64,000 nt of DNA, from contig NZ_JADKRV010000004.1 in the NCBI RefSeq assembly GCF_015351025.1, positions 124,001 through 188,000 on the forward strand. Reading direction: 5' to 3'. Numbering within the stretch: position 1 is the stretch's first letter; every line of letters begins with the position of its first letter. Below, piece by piece: positions 52,454 to 61,518 of the stretch. The stretch comes from Curtobacterium sp. VKM Ac-1376. GTDB taxonomy: Bacteria; Actinomycetota; Actinomycetes; Actinomycetales; Microbacteriaceae. The notes beneath the pieces were generated by a model, which searched no databases, was not told the DNA's origin, and was given only the letters and a program-made list of their open reading frames with translations. A program made the position numbers and the translations under genes.

Positions 52454-53860
52454 TCAGCAGAGCGGGACGTTCACCGCAAGCCCGCCCATCGCGGTCTCCT
52501 TGTACTTGGTGGACATGTCCGCGCCGGTCTGCCGCATCGTCTCCACGACCTGGTCGAGCGAGACGTGGTGCACGCCGTCGCCGCGCAGCGCCATCCGAGC
52601 GGCGTTGATGGCCTTGTTCGCCGCGATCGCGTTCCGCTCGATGCACGGGATCTGCACCAGGCCGCCGATGGGGTCGCACGTCAGTCCGAGGTTGTGCTCC
52701 ATCGCGATCTCGGCGGCGTTCTCGACCTGTTCCGGCGTGCCGCCGAGCACCTCGGCGAGACCGGCGGCGGCCATCGACGCCGCCGAACCGACCTCGCCCT
52801 GGCAGCCGACCTCGGCACCGGAGATGGACGCGCGTTCCTTGTAGATCGACCCGATCGCCCCGGCGGTGAGCAGGAACCGCGCGACGGCGGCGTCCCGTTC
52901 CGCCGCGGAGGAGACGGAGACCGTGGGCACGTAGGTGAGCGCGTAGTACAGGACCGCGGGGATGATGCCCGCGGCGCCGTTCGTCGGCGCGGTGACGACA
53001 CGGCCACCGGTGGCGTTCTCCTCGTTCACCGCCATGGCGACGAGGTTCACCCACTCCATCGCGAACAGTGGATCGTGGTCGGGGTCATCACGGCTGAGCT
53101 GCTCGTGCCAGCTCGCGGCTCGACGACGGACGGAGAGGCCACCGGGCAGGCAGCCGGTGCGCCGCACGGAGCGTTCGACGCAGGACTCCATCACGGCGTG
53201 GATCCCGAGCAGTCCGGACCGGACGTCGGTGACCGAGCGGTCGACGGCTTCGTTCGCCAGCGCGATCCCGCTGATCGGCAGCCCTGAACGGGCGCAGGCG
53301 GCGAGCAGTTCGGCCCCGCTCGAGAACGGGTACGGCACGGCGTCGTCCACCGGGATGGCGGCCCCGGCGACGGCGGCGGCCGCGTCCGCTGCGGGTGCAG
53401 CCTTCTCGTCGCGCGCGATGAACCCCCCACCGACCGAGTAGTACGTCTCGTCGACCAGGTCGGTTCCGTCGGCGTCGCTGGCGCGGAGCCGCATCGCGTT
53501 CGGGTGCCGCGGCAGCATCGTCAGGGGGTGCAGGACGATGTCGGCGAGCCGGAAGGGCACGCTCGCACCGCCGTCGAGCCGCAGGACGCCGTCACGCTCC
53601 AGGTCGTCGAGCGCCGCGGCCATGGCGTCCGGGTCGACGGTCTCGGGGTGCGCCCCCATGAGTCCGGCGACGACGGCACCGAGGGTTCCGTGACCGTGCC
53701 CCGTCGACGCGAGCGACCCGTACAGGTCGACCACCACCGAGGCGACCGGCAGATCGCGGACGAGTGCGGCGAACTCGGCACCGGCCCGCATCGGCCCGAC
53801 GGTGTGCGAACTCGAGGGGCCGACACCGACGCTGAACAGATCGAACACGGAGACCGGCAC
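52454..53860 (-). CDS. sdaA: L-serine ammonia-lyase (single-chain, iron-sulfur)
   Basis: A 468-residue enzyme converting serine to pyruvate and ammonia. The beta domain starts [20 protein letters not shown]; the alpha domain has the iron-sulfur cysteines in [28 protein letters not shown], with [12 protein letters not shown] between. Both domains and the cluster residues are complete. The GTG start has TAGTGT 6 bases upstream. Confidence 0.95.
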   Translation of the reverse strand: MPVSVFDLFSVGVGPSSSHTVGPMRAGAEFAALVRDLPVASVVVDLYGSLASTGHGHGTLGAVVAGLMGAHPETVDPDAMAAALDDLERDGVLRLDGGASVPFRLADIVLHPLTMLPRHPNAMRLRASDADGTDLVDETYYSVGGGFIARDEKAAPAADAAAAVAGAAIPVDDAVPYPFSSGAELLAACARSGLPISGIALANEAVDRSVTDVRSGLLGIHAVMESCVERSVRRTGCLPGGLSVRRRAASWHEQLSRDDPDHDPLFAMEWVNLVAMAVNEENATGGRVVTAPTNGAAGIIPAVLYYALTYVPTVSVSSAAERDAAVARFLLTAGAIGSIYKERASISGAEVGCQGEVGSAASMAAAGLAEVLGGTPEQVENAAEIAMEHNLGLTCDPIGGLVQIPCIERNAIAANKAINAARMALRGDGVHHVSLDQVVETMRQTGADMSTKYKETAMGGLAVNVPLC

Positions 53861-53866
53861 GCCGCC

Positions 53867-53872
53867 ACACTA
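53867..53872 (-). promoter_or_regulatory. -10-like hexamer of sdaA
   Basis: TAGTGT lies 6 bases before the GTG at 53860. Confidence 0.5.
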
Positions 53873-53894
53873 ACCCGTCCGGACGGGTCTGCGG

Positions 53895-54089
53895 TCAGCG
53901 CCGACGGCCACCCTCGGGGGGCATCACGAACCACAGGACGACGTACGCGATCCACAGGGGGCCGGGGAAGAAGCTCAGGATCACCCAGACGACCCGGACC
54001 AGGGTGCGGGACAGGTTGAACCGGTCGGCGAGACCGGCGCAGACACCGGCGAGGAGGCGACCGTTGCGGGGACGGGAGAGTGTGCTCAT
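53895..54089 (-). CDS. PspC domain protein (64 aa)
   Basis: A 64-residue PspC protein. NGRLLAGVCAGLADRFNLSR, then a membrane helix (about 28-50, VRVVWVILSFFPGPLWIAYV) and VMPPEGGRRR. It is a stand-alone PspC of the envelope-stress type. The ATG at 54089 has TAGCGT 7 bases upstream; longer starts would add an unlike-family stretch. Confidence 0.88.
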   Translation of the reverse strand: MSTLSRPRNGRLLAGVCAGLADRFNLSRTLVRVVWVILSFFPGPLWIAYVVLWFVMPPEGGRRR

Positions 54090-54096
54090 GGGGACG

Positions 54097-54102
54097 ACGC
54101 TA
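54097..54102 (-). promoter_or_regulatory. -10-like hexamer of the PspC gene
   Basis: TAGCGT lies 7 bases before the ATG at 54089. The rest of the gap to 54206 holds a GGGGG-AAA-CCCCC hairpin at about 54150-54162. Confidence 0.45.
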
Positions 54103-54206
54103 CGCACCCGCGGGGGCGGTCGGCATCCGGGCAGTACCCCGGCCACGGTGGGGGAAACCCCCGACCCGACCCCCAGCCCGAGCCGGCCCGAGCCGACCCC
54201 GAGCGG

Positions 54207-55133
54207 TCACGGGACGAGAACGATCTTGCCGCGGGTGTGCCGCTGCTCGAGTTCCTCGTAGGCGTCCTGCACACGCTCGAACGGGTAGGTCGCCGCGATC
54301 GGCACCTCGATGGAGCCGTTCGCGACCTGCAGGGCGAGGGCTCCGAGGATCTCCGGGTCGGCGGTGTCCGAGCTGCCGGAGGCCTTCGCCCCGACCTCGG
54401 CCGCGTACTCGAACGCGATGATCGTCTCGATGCGGTCGACCGGCACCCCCAGCGCGATCCCGAGGCGCACGTACTCGGGCCCGTAAGTGTCGATGACGGC
54501 GTCGATGCCGTTGGTAGCGAGTTCGGTGATGCGCTCCTGCAGCCCCTCGCCGTACGCGACGGGCCGAGCGCGCTTCGAGCGGAGCCACTCGTGGTTCGCC
54601 TCGGACGCGATGGCGATGACGTCGATGCCCTCGTTCGTCAGCAGCTGGGTGACGAAGCCGCCCACACCACCGGCGGCGCCGGACACCACGACGGTCTCGC
54701 CGGGCCGCGGGTCGACGGCGCGCACGGCCGCAGCCGCGGTGGTCGCGATGACGTCGAGTCCGCCGGCGACGGTCCAGTCCAGCAGCCGCGGCTTCTGCAC
54801 GACCTGGACGGCCGGCACGGAGACGTACTCGGCCTGGCTCGCGCGGTCCCACGACCAGCCGATGACCTCTTCGCCTTCGTCGACGCCGTCGACCTCCGCC
54901 CCGACGGCCACCACGATGCCCGCGAAGTCCGTGCCCTGTCCGGACGGGACCTCGCCGCCGACCAGGCCCTGGCGGATGGCGGACTCGCCGGGGTTGATGC
55001 CGGCCGCGCGGACGCGGACGAGCACCCGGCCGGGCGACACCTCGGGCACGGGCACCTCGGCGACGTGCAGCACGGAGCGATCGCCCCACTCGTCGAAGCG
55101 GACAGCGCGCATGGTCTCCGGGATCTCAGGCAT
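54207..55133 (-). CDS. NADP-dependent zinc-free alcohol dehydrogenase/quinone oxidoreductase
   Basis: A 308-residue medium-chain reductase of the quinone oxidoreductase group. MRAVRFDEWGDRSVLHVAEV opens the GroES-like domain, RVRAAGINPGESAIRQG follows, and VVVSGAAGGVGGFVTQLL is the NADPH loop. No structural zinc cysteines are present. It likely reduces quinones or alpha,beta-unsaturated carbonyls. The ATG at 55133 has TAGCGT 8 bases upstream. It is divergent from the shikimate dehydrogenase homologue. Confidence 0.88.
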   Translation of the reverse strand: MPEIPETMRAVRFDEWGDRSVLHVAEVPVPEVSPGRVLVRVRAAGINPGESAIRQGLVGGEVPSGQGTDFAGIVVAVGAEVDGVDEGEEVIGWSWDRASQAEYVSVPAVQVVQKPRLLDWTVAGGLDVIATTAAAAVRAVDPRPGETVVVSGAAGGVGGFVTQLLTNEGIDVIAIASEANHEWLRSKRARPVAYGEGLQERITELATNGIDAVIDTYGPEYVRLGIALGVPVDRIETIIAFEYAAEVGAKASGSSDTADPEILGALALQVANGSIEVPIAATYPFERVQDAYEELEQRHTRGKIVLVP

Positions 55134-55141
55134 CGCGTTCG

Positions 55142-55147
55142 ACGCTA
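55142..55147 (-). promoter_or_regulatory. -10-like hexamer of the quinone oxidoreductase-like gene
   Basis: TAGCGT lies 8 bases before the ATG at 55133. Confidence 0.4.
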
Positions 55148-55170
55148 CCCCCGAGCAGCGGCACCCGTCA

Positions 55171-55197
55171 GCGGCTCCGGCAGCGGCTCCGGCAGCG
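55171..55197. repeat. 12-bp tandem repeat, about 2.3 copies
   Basis: GCGGCTCCGGCA occurs twice in tandem plus three bases, in the divergent gap between two genes. Confidence 0.7.
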
Positions 55198-55224
55198 TGG
55201 ACCGCTCCATCGGCACGGCAGTGC

Positions 55225-55230
55225 GAGACT
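55225..55230 (+). promoter_or_regulatory. -10-like hexamer of the shikimate dehydrogenase homologue
   Basis: GAGACT lies 6 bases before the ATG at 55237. Confidence 0.35.
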
Positions 55231-55236
55231 GGGGCA

Positions 55237-56055
55237 ATGCCCATCCTCAACAAGGACATGCAGGTCTGCATGTCGCTCGCCGCCCGACCGAGCAACATCG
55301 GCACCCGGTTCCACAACTTCCTGTACGACGAGCTCGGGCTCAACTTCCTGTACAAGGCGTTCACCACGACGGACCTGCCCGGCGCCGTCACCGGCATCCG
55401 GGCGCTCGGCATCCGCGGCTGCTCGGTGTCGATGCCCTTCAAGGAGGCGATCATGCCGCTCGTGGACCACATCGAGGACTCCGCCGCCGCCATCCAGTCC
55501 GTCAACACGGTCGTGAACGACGACGGCGTGCTCACCGCCTCGAACACGGACTACGAGGCGATCGCCGCGCTGCTCGGCTCACACGAGGTCGACCCGTCGT
55601 CGCGCGTGCTGCTCCGCGGCTCCGGCGGGATGGCCAAGGCCGTCACAGCAGCGTTCCGCGGCGCCGGCTTCGACCGGTTGACGGTCGTCGCCCGCAACGA
55701 ACAGACCGGCCCGGCGCTCGCGTCGCAGTACGGGTACGAGTGGGTCGCCGACGAACACGAGGCGGGGGAGACCGACCTCGTCGTCAACGTCACACCGCTC
55801 GGCATGCGCGGCGACCAGCAGGACGCGCTCGCCTTCGCACCCGAACGGATCGAGGCGGCGCACACGGTCTTCGACGTGGTCGCGTTCCCGTCGCAGACCC
55901 CGCTCGTCCGCGCCGGGCGTGACGCCGGCAAGCACGTCATCACCGGCGCCGAGGTCATCGCCCTGCAGGCTGCGCGCCAGTTCGAGCGCTACACCGGCGT
56001 CGCCCTGACGAACGACCAGGTCGCGCGCGCCAGCGAGTTCAGTCGCGCGGAGTAG
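55237..56055 (+). CDS. shikimate 5-dehydrogenase-like protein
   Basis: A 272-residue AroE homologue. The N-terminal substrate domain has CSVSMPFKEAIMPLVDHI (for the usual NVTxPxK) with the catalytic lysine kept, SVNTVVN, then NTDYEAIAALL; the NADP domain has LLRGSGGMAKAV and NVTPLGM. The start MPILNKDMQVCMSLAARPSN differs from housekeeping AroE (PSxSxS), so it is probably a paralogue acting on quinate or a related compound. GAGACT lies 6 bases before the ATG. Confidence 0.85.
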   Translation: MPILNKDMQVCMSLAARPSNIGTRFHNFLYDELGLNFLYKAFTTTDLPGAVTGIRALGIRGCSVSMPFKEAIMPLVDHIEDSAAAIQSVNTVVNDDGVLTASNTDYEAIAALLGSHEVDPSSRVLLRGSGGMAKAVTAAFRGAGFDRLTVVARNEQTGPALASQYGYEWVADEHEAGETDLVVNVTPLGMRGDQQDALAFAPERIEAAHTVFDVVAFPSQTPLVRAGRDAGKHVITGAEVIALQAARQFERYTGVALTNDQVARASEFSRAE

Positions 56056-56072
56056 GAACCGGCCACGAATCC

Positions 56073-56112
56073 GACTGGAGGCACGGCGCCAGCTGGCACC
56101 GCGCCTCCAGTC
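56073..56112. terminator. hairpin of a repeated family, copy 1
   Basis: An 18-bp stem with two internal mismatches centred on AGCT (56091-56094), between convergent genes. Its core of 32 bases differs at one base from the hairpin at 61519-61562. Confidence 0.85.
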
Positions 56113-56129
56113 CGGTGTTCGGGGACGTC

Positions 56130-56573
56130 TCAGGCGTTGGCCGCACGCCCGACAGCGACCCACTCGAGCCGGCGCAGCGTCTCGCGGTTGCGGGTCCAGA
56201 TGAGCGGCTGCATGAGGAAGTCGGGCACGTACGAACCCGGCCCGGCCACCGCGTTCTCGGTGATCGTGACCTTGCTGCCGTGCCGGTGCGGTTCGACCTT
56301 CAGCTCGACGCGGGCCTCGCCGATGGGCCAGCCCTTCGGCTGGATGACCATGCGGTGCGGCGGCTCCCAGACGAGCGACGTCGTGACGTCGTCGATGACC
56401 AGCGGCCACGCACCGAACGAGTGGTGCAGCCGGGTGCCGACCTGCGGCCAGCCGGACTCCTCCTTGCGCATGCGCGAGGCTCCCACCACCCAGGTCGTGT
56501 AGAGCCAGCCGTCACCGAGCACGTCGAAGACGTCCTCGGGGCGGCAGTGCAGGATGCGGACGTTCTTCGCCAT
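56130..56573 (-). CDS. SRPBCC family protein
   Basis: A 147-residue START/Bet v1-like protein. MAKNVRILHCRPEDVFDVL at the N-terminus, VWEPPHRMVIQPKGWP in the middle strands and KVTITENAV before the long C-terminal helix are typical of polyketide cyclase/dehydratase-like SRPBCC proteins, which bind hydrophobic ligands in a cavity. It starts 5 bases after the phytoene-desaturase-like gene, so the two probably work together. Confidence 0.85.
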   Translation of the reverse strand: MAKNVRILHCRPEDVFDVLGDGWLYTTWVVGASRMRKEESGWPQVGTRLHHSFGAWPLVIDDVTTSLVWEPPHRMVIQPKGWPIGEARVELKVEPHRHGSKVTITENAVAGPGSYVPDFLMQPLIWTRNRETLRRLEWVAVGRAANA

Positions 56574-56578
56574 GGTGT

Positions 56579-58024
56579 TCAGCCTTCCGGGGTGAGGTCG
56601 ACGTCGTCCGGCAGCCCGAAGGTGTGCCGGAGTGCGCTCTTGGCGGCGCGCCAGCCGGCCATGCCGTGCACGCCGGGGCCGGGGGCCGAGGACTCGGAGC
56701 ACAGGTACATGCCGCCGCCCATCCGCCACGGGTCGCTGGACAGGACGGGGCGCTTCACGAGCTGCCAGAAGCTCGCGGCTCCGGCGGCGATGTCGCCGCC
56801 GACGTAGTTCGGGTTGTACTCGCCCATCTGCACGGCGGTCCGCGAGCTCGACGACAGGATCGTGTCACGGAACCCCGGGGCGAAGCGCTCGATCTGCCGC
56901 GTCACCGCCTCGGTCGGGTCGACGTCCGAGCCGGCTGGGACGTGCGCGTACGCCCAGAACACGTGCTTGCCCTCGGGCGCGCGGGTGGGATCGACCACGG
57001 TGGGCTCGGCCCCGAGGACGTACGGACGCTCGGCGTGCCGGCCGCGCGCGACGGCGTGCTCGGCCGCAGCGATCTCGCCCCGGGTGCCACCGATGTGCAC
57101 GGTGCCCGCTCGACGCAGGTCCTCGTTGGTCCACGGCACCGAGTCGGACAGCGCGAAGTCGACCTTGGCCGCCGCGTTGCCGAACCGGAAGCGCCGGAGC
57201 GCACCGCGCTTCGGTGTCGGGATCTGCTTGCCGGCGATCCGGAGCATGCCCGGCACGCTCGTGTCGAACAGCACGGCCTTGGCGGGGGTCAGGTCACCGA
57301 GGGACCGGACCTCGTGTCCCGTGACGATGCGACCGCCGTGCGCGACGAGGTCTGCGGCGAGCGCATCGACGATCGCCTGGCTGCCGCCGATCGGTACCGG
57401 CCACCCGCGGGCGTGCGCGTAGGAGCCGAGCGAGAGGGCCGCAGCGGCGGTGGACAGCGACGGCAGGTGCTGGATGGAGTGCGCGGCGACACCGGAGACC
57501 ATCGCGGGGGCCGCATCCCCGCGGAAGCGCACGTTCCAGGCGCTCGTGCCCTGCTCGAGCGCGCGCAGGCCGAACCGCAGGACGGTGACGGGATGCCGCG
57601 GCACGTGCAGCAGCGCATCGGTCGCGAAGTCGGCGACCTGGTCGGCGTGCCGCGCGAGCGGGGCCATCAGCTGCTTGAAGGCCGGGCCGTCCACGCCGAG
57701 CTCGGCGGCCGTGCGGTCGATGTCCCGGTACGCGATGCCGGCCCGTCCGCCGTCGAGCGGGTGGCCGTACTGCACCTCGGGCAGGCGGAGCTCGATGCGC
57801 TCCTCCATCCGGAACAGCCGGAAGAACTCGGACTGCAGGGCCATCGGGTGCACGGCCGAGCAGACGTCGTGCAGGAAACCGGGCAGGGTGAGTTCTGCGG
57901 TGCGGGCCCCGCCGCCGATGGTGTCGTTCCGTTCCATCACCTCGACCGACAGGCCAGCGCGCGCCAGCGTCACCGCGGCCGCGAGCCCGTTCGGTCCCGC
58001 TCCGACGACCACCGCATCAACCAT
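56579..58024 (-). CDS. phytoene desaturase-like FAD-dependent oxidoreductase
   Basis: A 481-residue flavoprotein of the CrtI/RetSat-like family. The FAD site is [20 protein letters not shown] followed by [44 protein letters not shown] and the C-terminal [20 protein letters not shown] are typical. No other carotenoid genes adjoin, so the substrate is open. TAGGCT lies 6 bases before the ATG. Confidence 0.88.
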   Translation of the reverse strand: MVDAVVVGAGPNGLAAAVTLARAGLSVEVMERNDTIGGGARTAELTLPGFLHDVCSAVHPMALQSEFFRLFRMEERIELRLPEVQYGHPLDGGRAGIAYRDIDRTAAELGVDGPAFKQLMAPLARHADQVADFATDALLHVPRHPVTVLRFGLRALEQGTSAWNVRFRGDAAPAMVSGVAAHSIQHLPSLSTAAAALSLGSYAHARGWPVPIGGSQAIVDALAADLVAHGGRIVTGHEVRSLGDLTPAKAVLFDTSVPGMLRIAGKQIPTPKRGALRRFRFGNAAAKVDFALSDSVPWTNEDLRRAGTVHIGGTRGEIAAAEHAVARGRHAERPYVLGAEPTVVDPTRAPEGKHVFWAYAHVPAGSDVDPTEAVTRQIERFAPGFRDTILSSSSRTAVQMGEYNPNYVGGDIAAGAASFWQLVKRPVLSSDPWRMGGGMYLCSESSAPGPGVHGMAGWRAAKSALRHTFGLPDDVDLTPEG

Positions 58025-58030
58025 GCCCCG

Positions 58031-58036
58031 AGCCTA
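58031..58036 (-). promoter_or_regulatory. -10-like hexamer of the phytoene desaturase-like gene
   Basis: TAGGCT lies 6 bases before the ATG at 58024. Confidence 0.5.
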
Positions 58037-58063
58037 GGGACTCGTGACTGTTCGTGGTCCAGG

Positions 58064-58732
58064 TCAGGCGCGCGAGGTGTCCGGATCGGCCGGGTCGGAC
58101 TCGTCCTGGTCGCCATCGGCGTCGTCGGGCTCGTCGGCGTCCGCCGCGGTGGAGCCGACCGGGTGCTCGGCCAGCAGCGCCGCGAAGTCCTCGTCGAGCA
58201 TCTGCTGCAGCCGGTCGTCGCGGCCGATCTCGTAGCCGTCGGCGGGGCGCTGCGCCCAGCCGAGCCGTCCGACGACGGTGGTGCCGATGTCGTCCCAGGC
58301 GCGGGCCCGGGCGGCGAGCACGATGCCGTCGACGAAGTGCTGGTCGTCACGGCGCTTGTCGAGCATCGTGGCGAGCTGCTCGTACGTGGCCTCGCGCATG
58401 CGGAGCTTCAGGTCATCGCCCCGCCGGTAGTCGTGCTGGTGGCGGGAGCGGCCCTTCTGCTTGCTCGACCGCGACCGGATGTCACGCATGCGCGCGGCAT
58501 CGCCCCGCTGCTCCTCGGCCATGCGGTGGAGTTCCTGGCGCGTGGCCTCGGCGATGAGCGCGTGGTCGAAGTAGCCCTGGTCACGCAGGGCGTTCGTGAT
58601 GATGCGGTTGGCCACCGCGATCGTGACGGCGGCCTTCGCGATGAGGAAGCCCTCGTCGACCGCCCGCTTCAGTTCGACCTGGCTGATGGGTCGATCGCGC
58701 ACGTCGTGGTTGCGTCGTCCGAACAAGGCCAT
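58064..58732 (-). CDS. conserved hypothetical protein (222 aa)
   Basis: I do not recognise a named domain. It is a soluble helical protein: QVELKRAVDEGFLIAKAAVT near the start, an Arg/Lys/Ser-rich central stretch (DIRSRSSKQKGRSRHQHDYR) and a strongly acidic tail (about 190-222). Such proteins are conserved in Microbacteriaceae as far as I recall. TATCGT lies 6 bases before the ATG at 58732. Confidence 0.75.
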   Translation of the reverse strand: MALFGRRNHDVRDRPISQVELKRAVDEGFLIAKAAVTIAVANRIITNALRDQGYFDHALIAEATRQELHRMAEEQRGDAARMRDIRSRSSKQKGRSRHQHDYRRGDDLKLRMREATYEQLATMLDKRRDDQHFVDGIVLAARARAWDDIGTTVVGRLGWAQRPADGYEIGRDDRLQQMLDEDFAALLAEHPVGSTAADADEPDDADGDQDESDPADPDTSRA

Positions 58733-58738
58733 GCTCCG

Positions 58739-58744
58739 ACGATA
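58739..58744 (-). promoter_or_regulatory. -10-like hexamer of the 222-residue protein gene
   Basis: TATCGT lies 6 bases before the ATG at 58732. Confidence 0.5.
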
Positions 58745-58787
58745 CCGGCGACCGGTGTCGATCCGTCTGCACCGGGGGCGGCAGGGC

Positions 58788-59315
58788 TCAGAGGAGCAAG
58801 CCGTAGACGGCCACGTCGACGCGCTCCGGGCCGAGGGGCAGGGCCCCGCGCAGGGTGCCCTCGTGCGCGAAGCCGAGCCGCTCGGCGAGCCTGCGGCTCC
58901 GCGCGTTGTCGACGGCCGTCCGGATCTCCATGCGTGCCACGCCGCGCGCCCGGGCGACCCCGATCAGGACGGTGGCGGCTCGCCGGGCGACACCCCGCCC
59001 CTCCTGTCCGGCGTCCACCCAGTAGCCGAGTGATGCCTGCCCCAGGTACGGGTCGAACGTCAGCGACGCCACCCCGACCACCCGGTCGCCCGCGCGGATG
59101 ACGCAGGGCAGCGCGCGGTCCATCGCGAACTGCCCGAGCAGTCGCTCGGTGTGCAGGGCGATGGCCTCGCGGGTCTGCGCGCCCCACGCCCAGGGCTCTG
59201 CGGCGCGCAGCCGGTCGAGGTTGGCGTGCACGAGTTCGAGCACCGGGTCGACCGTCGTCAGGTCGCGCAGCGTCAGCGTGTAGCCGTCGCCGAGGTCTCG
59301 TCCGAATGCCGTCAC
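58788..59315 (-). CDS. GNAT acetyltransferase, RimJ/RimL-like
   Basis: A 175-residue GNAT protein. YTLTLRDLTTVDPVLELVHA at the N-terminus, LGYWVDAGQEGRGVARRAAT holds the acetyl-CoA loop (Q-x-G-x-G/A), and RMEIRTAVDNARSRRLAERL then GFAHEGTLRGA is the RimJ/L motif. It probably acetylates a protein N-terminus or small amine. I chose the GTG at 59315 because TAGTGT lies 7 bases upstream; a GTG at 59333 would add six residues. Confidence 0.8.
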   Translation of the reverse strand: MTAFGRDLGDGYTLTLRDLTTVDPVLELVHANLDRLRAAEPWAWGAQTREAIALHTERLLGQFAMDRALPCVIRAGDRVVGVASLTFDPYLGQASLGYWVDAGQEGRGVARRAATVLIGVARARGVARMEIRTAVDNARSRRLAERLGFAHEGTLRGALPLGPERVDVAVYGLLL

Positions 59316-59322
59316 CGTCCTG

Positions 59323-59328
59323 ACACTA
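59323..59328 (-). promoter_or_regulatory. -10-like hexamer of the GNAT gene
   Basis: TAGTGT lies 7 bases before the GTG at 59315. Confidence 0.45.
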
Positions 59329-59348
59329 GGCACCCCGACCTGGGGCCG

Positions 59349-60626
59349 TCACTCGTAGCGGAGTGCCTCGATCGGGTTCTGTCGCGCCGCGCGCCGCGCC
59401 GGCAGGGTACCCGCCAGGAACGCGATGAACATCACGACCAGGATGATCGTCGCGACCGAGCCCGGCGCGAACTGCATGATCTGCAGCCCCGGCAGGTCCT
59501 GCAGCAGCGTGCCGGCCAGCACGTTCGAGATCCCCGTGCCGAGCAGGATCGCTGCCCCGGCCCCGATGGCGCTGCCGAGGAAACCGATGAACACGGCCTC
59601 GAGCGAGAACAGCGTGTAGACCTTGCCGCCGCCCATGCCCATCGCCTTCATCAGGCCGATCTCGCGGGTGCGCTCCTGCACGCTCATGAGCAGGGTGTTG
59701 ATGATGCCGAAGCCGGCCGCGATCAGGGCGATCACGGCGAAGGCGTTCAGCACCCCGACGATGCCGCTGATCACCGTCTGGAACTGGCCGAGCTGGTCCT
59801 GGACGGTCTGCCCGAGGAACCCGTCGTCGGACAGGGACTTCTTCACGGTGGCGACCGAGGCACCTGCGTCGAGCGTCGCGGTGGCGCTGGCGTACGACGT
59901 GGCGATCGAGTCGGGCTTGCCGATCTCCTGCGCGGCCTGCATGGCGTCGGTCAGCGCGGCGTTCGCCCCGGCACCGCTCCCGAACAGCGACTCGTTCTGC
60001 ACACCGACGACCGTGGCGGTGAGGGTGTGCTCCTTGCCCTGGTAGTCGTCGACGGCGAACGTGAGCTCCTTGCCGACGGCGGCGGAGGCGCTGCCGAGAC
60101 CCGAGTTCTTCAGGTAGTCGGTCGGCAACATCACCTGGTTGGCGTCGGTTTCGTCGTCGAGCTGCTTGCCGCTCGCCAGGTCGGCGTCGAGCTCACCGGC
60201 GTTGGCGGTCAGGGAGACGACGTACTTGCCCTGGTCGCCGTACTCGGCGTACTTCGGCGCGAGGGCGACCGCGGGACGGAGGCTCGTGATGCCGTCGGTC
60301 TTCTCGATGTCGTCGACGTCGGACTGCGACAGGTACGAGAACGACGCCGGGCCACGGTCGACGCTCTGGCCGGACTCGTCTGGGTCGTACTCCGCCGGGC
60401 CGCTGTCGGTCGAGGTGGTGTCGACGGCCTTGGTGACGACCAGGGTGCCGTCGTCGCCGATCGACGAGACCTGGCTGTCGATGTAGTTGCTGACGCCCGT
60501 GCCGATGGCGGACGTGAGCGTGATGGTGAAGGCGCCGATGAAGATCGCGATGACGGTCAGCGTGGTGCGGAGCTTGGAGCGGAAGGTGTTGCCGACCGCG
60601 GTGCGCAGGAGGTCGAGGACGTTCAT
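59349..60626 (-). CDS. MacB-like ABC transporter permease
   Basis: A 425-residue permease with the MacB/FtsX plan: one N-terminal membrane helix (about 20-42), a ~230-residue external domain, then three helices with GIINTLLMSVQERTREIGLM (the conserved coupling region) and the end FLAGTLPARRAARQNPIEAL. It partners the ATPase gene upstream, overlapping by ATGA. Such systems export peptides or drugs, or transmit mechanical signals. No MacA-like gene adjoins. Confidence 0.92.
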   Translation of the reverse strand: MNVLDLLRTAVGNTFRSKLRTTLTVIAIFIGAFTITLTSAIGTGVSNYIDSQVSSIGDDGTLVVTKAVDTTSTDSGPAEYDPDESGQSVDRGPASFSYLSQSDVDDIEKTDGITSLRPAVALAPKYAEYGDQGKYVVSLTANAGELDADLASGKQLDDETDANQVMLPTDYLKNSGLGSASAAVGKELTFAVDDYQGKEHTLTATVVGVQNESLFGSGAGANAALTDAMQAAQEIGKPDSIATSYASATATLDAGASVATVKKSLSDDGFLGQTVQDQLGQFQTVISGIVGVLNAFAVIALIAAGFGIINTLLMSVQERTREIGLMKAMGMGGGKVYTLFSLEAVFIGFLGSAIGAGAAILLGTGISNVLAGTLLQDLPGLQIMQFAPGSVATIILVVMFIAFLAGTLPARRAARQNPIEALRYE

Positions 60627-61351
60627 GCGGAGTGCCTTCCGTGGGTGGCCGACGCGTCCACGGCGTCGACGCTCCCGCCGACGATCAGACCGTCGCGGAC
60701 GTTGACGCTGCGGTCGCAGCGTGCGGCGAGCTCTTCGTCGTGGGTGACGACGACGAGCGTGATCCCCCGCTCGCGCTGCAGCCCGAACAGCATGTCCTCG
60801 ACCACCTGCCCGGTGTTCGTGTCGAGGTTGCCGGTCGGTTCGTCCGCGAAGATGACACTCGGCTCGCCGACCAGCGCCCGGGCGATGACGACCCGCTGCT
60901 TCTGCCCGCCGGACAGGTCGTTCGCGTCGTTCTTCGCCTTGTCGGCCAGACCGAGGGCATCGAGCGCCGCCATGCCACGACGCTTCCGCTCGGCACCGGA
61001 GACACCGGCGATCTTGAGCGGGAGCACGACGTTGTCGAGCACCGAGGTCTTCGGTGTCAGGAAGAACTGCTGGAACACGAACCCGAAGGTGCTGTTCCGG
61101 GTGCGGTTGACCTGCCGTGCACCGAGCGTCGCGGCGTCCGTGCCGTCGAGCAGCACCTGTCCCGCCGAGGGCTTGTCGAGCAGCGCGAGCAGGTGCATGA
61201 GCGTCGACTTGCCGGAGCCCGACTTGCCGACGATCGCCAGGCTCTCGCCCGGGTGCACCGCCAGCGACACCCCCTTGAGCGCATCGAACCGCGTCGCGCC
61301 GCGGCCGTAGGTCCTGGCGAGGTCACGGGCCTCGAGCACGGGAGTGGTCAT
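60623..61351 (-). CDS. ABC transporter ATP-binding protein (MacB/LolD type)
   Basis: A 242-residue ATPase. Walker A is GKSGSGKST (42-50), Q-loop VFQQFF, signature LSGGQKQR, Walker B VIFADEP and the H-loop in VVVTHDEELAARC. TACGGT lies 6 bases before the ATG. It starts a two-gene operon with the permease. Upstream, in the opposite direction, is what looks like the remnant of a tetR regulator gene. Confidence 0.93.
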   Translation of the reverse strand: MTTPVLEARDLARTYGRGATRFDALKGVSLAVHPGESLAIVGKSGSGKSTLMHLLALLDKPSAGQVLLDGTDAATLGARQVNRTRNSTFGFVFQQFFLTPKTSVLDNVVLPLKIAGVSGAERKRRGMAALDALGLADKAKNDANDLSGGQKQRVVIARALVGEPSVIFADEPTGNLDTNTGQVVEDMLFGLQRERGITLVVVTHDEELAARCDRSVNVRDGLIVGGSVDAVDASATHGRHSA

Positions 61352-61357
61352 GGGTTC

Positions 61358-61363
61358 ACCGTA
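61358..61363 (-). promoter_or_regulatory. -10-like hexamer of the MacB-type ABC operon
   Basis: TACGGT lies 6 bases before the ATG at 61351. Confidence 0.5.
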
Positions 61364-61365
61364 GT

Positions 61366-61504
61366 GTCCGCCTCGAGACCCGCCGTCGCATCGCCGAGGC
61401 GGCTCGGTCCCTGGCGCTCGAGCAGGACATCGACCTCGACCCCGGTCCGCGCCCGCGTCGTCGCGTCGATCCGCGACACGGCTGCGCGCATCGCTGCCGC
61501 CTGA
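61366..61504 (+). pseudogene. probable remnant of a tetR-family regulator gene
   Basis: From 61366 one frame reads VRLETRRRIAEAARSLALEQ then DIDLD, which closely resembles the first helix of a TetR DNA-binding domain. There is no start codon in this frame. From about 61440 the neighbouring frame reads TPVRARVVASIRDTAARIAA and stops at 61502-61504, resembling a TetR C-terminal helix. The central ~150 residues are missing. This fits an internal deletion that also shifted the frame. Position and direction, divergent from an ABC exporter, are usual for a tetR gene. Confidence 0.5.
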
Positions 61505-61518
61505 GACGCAACGACAGA

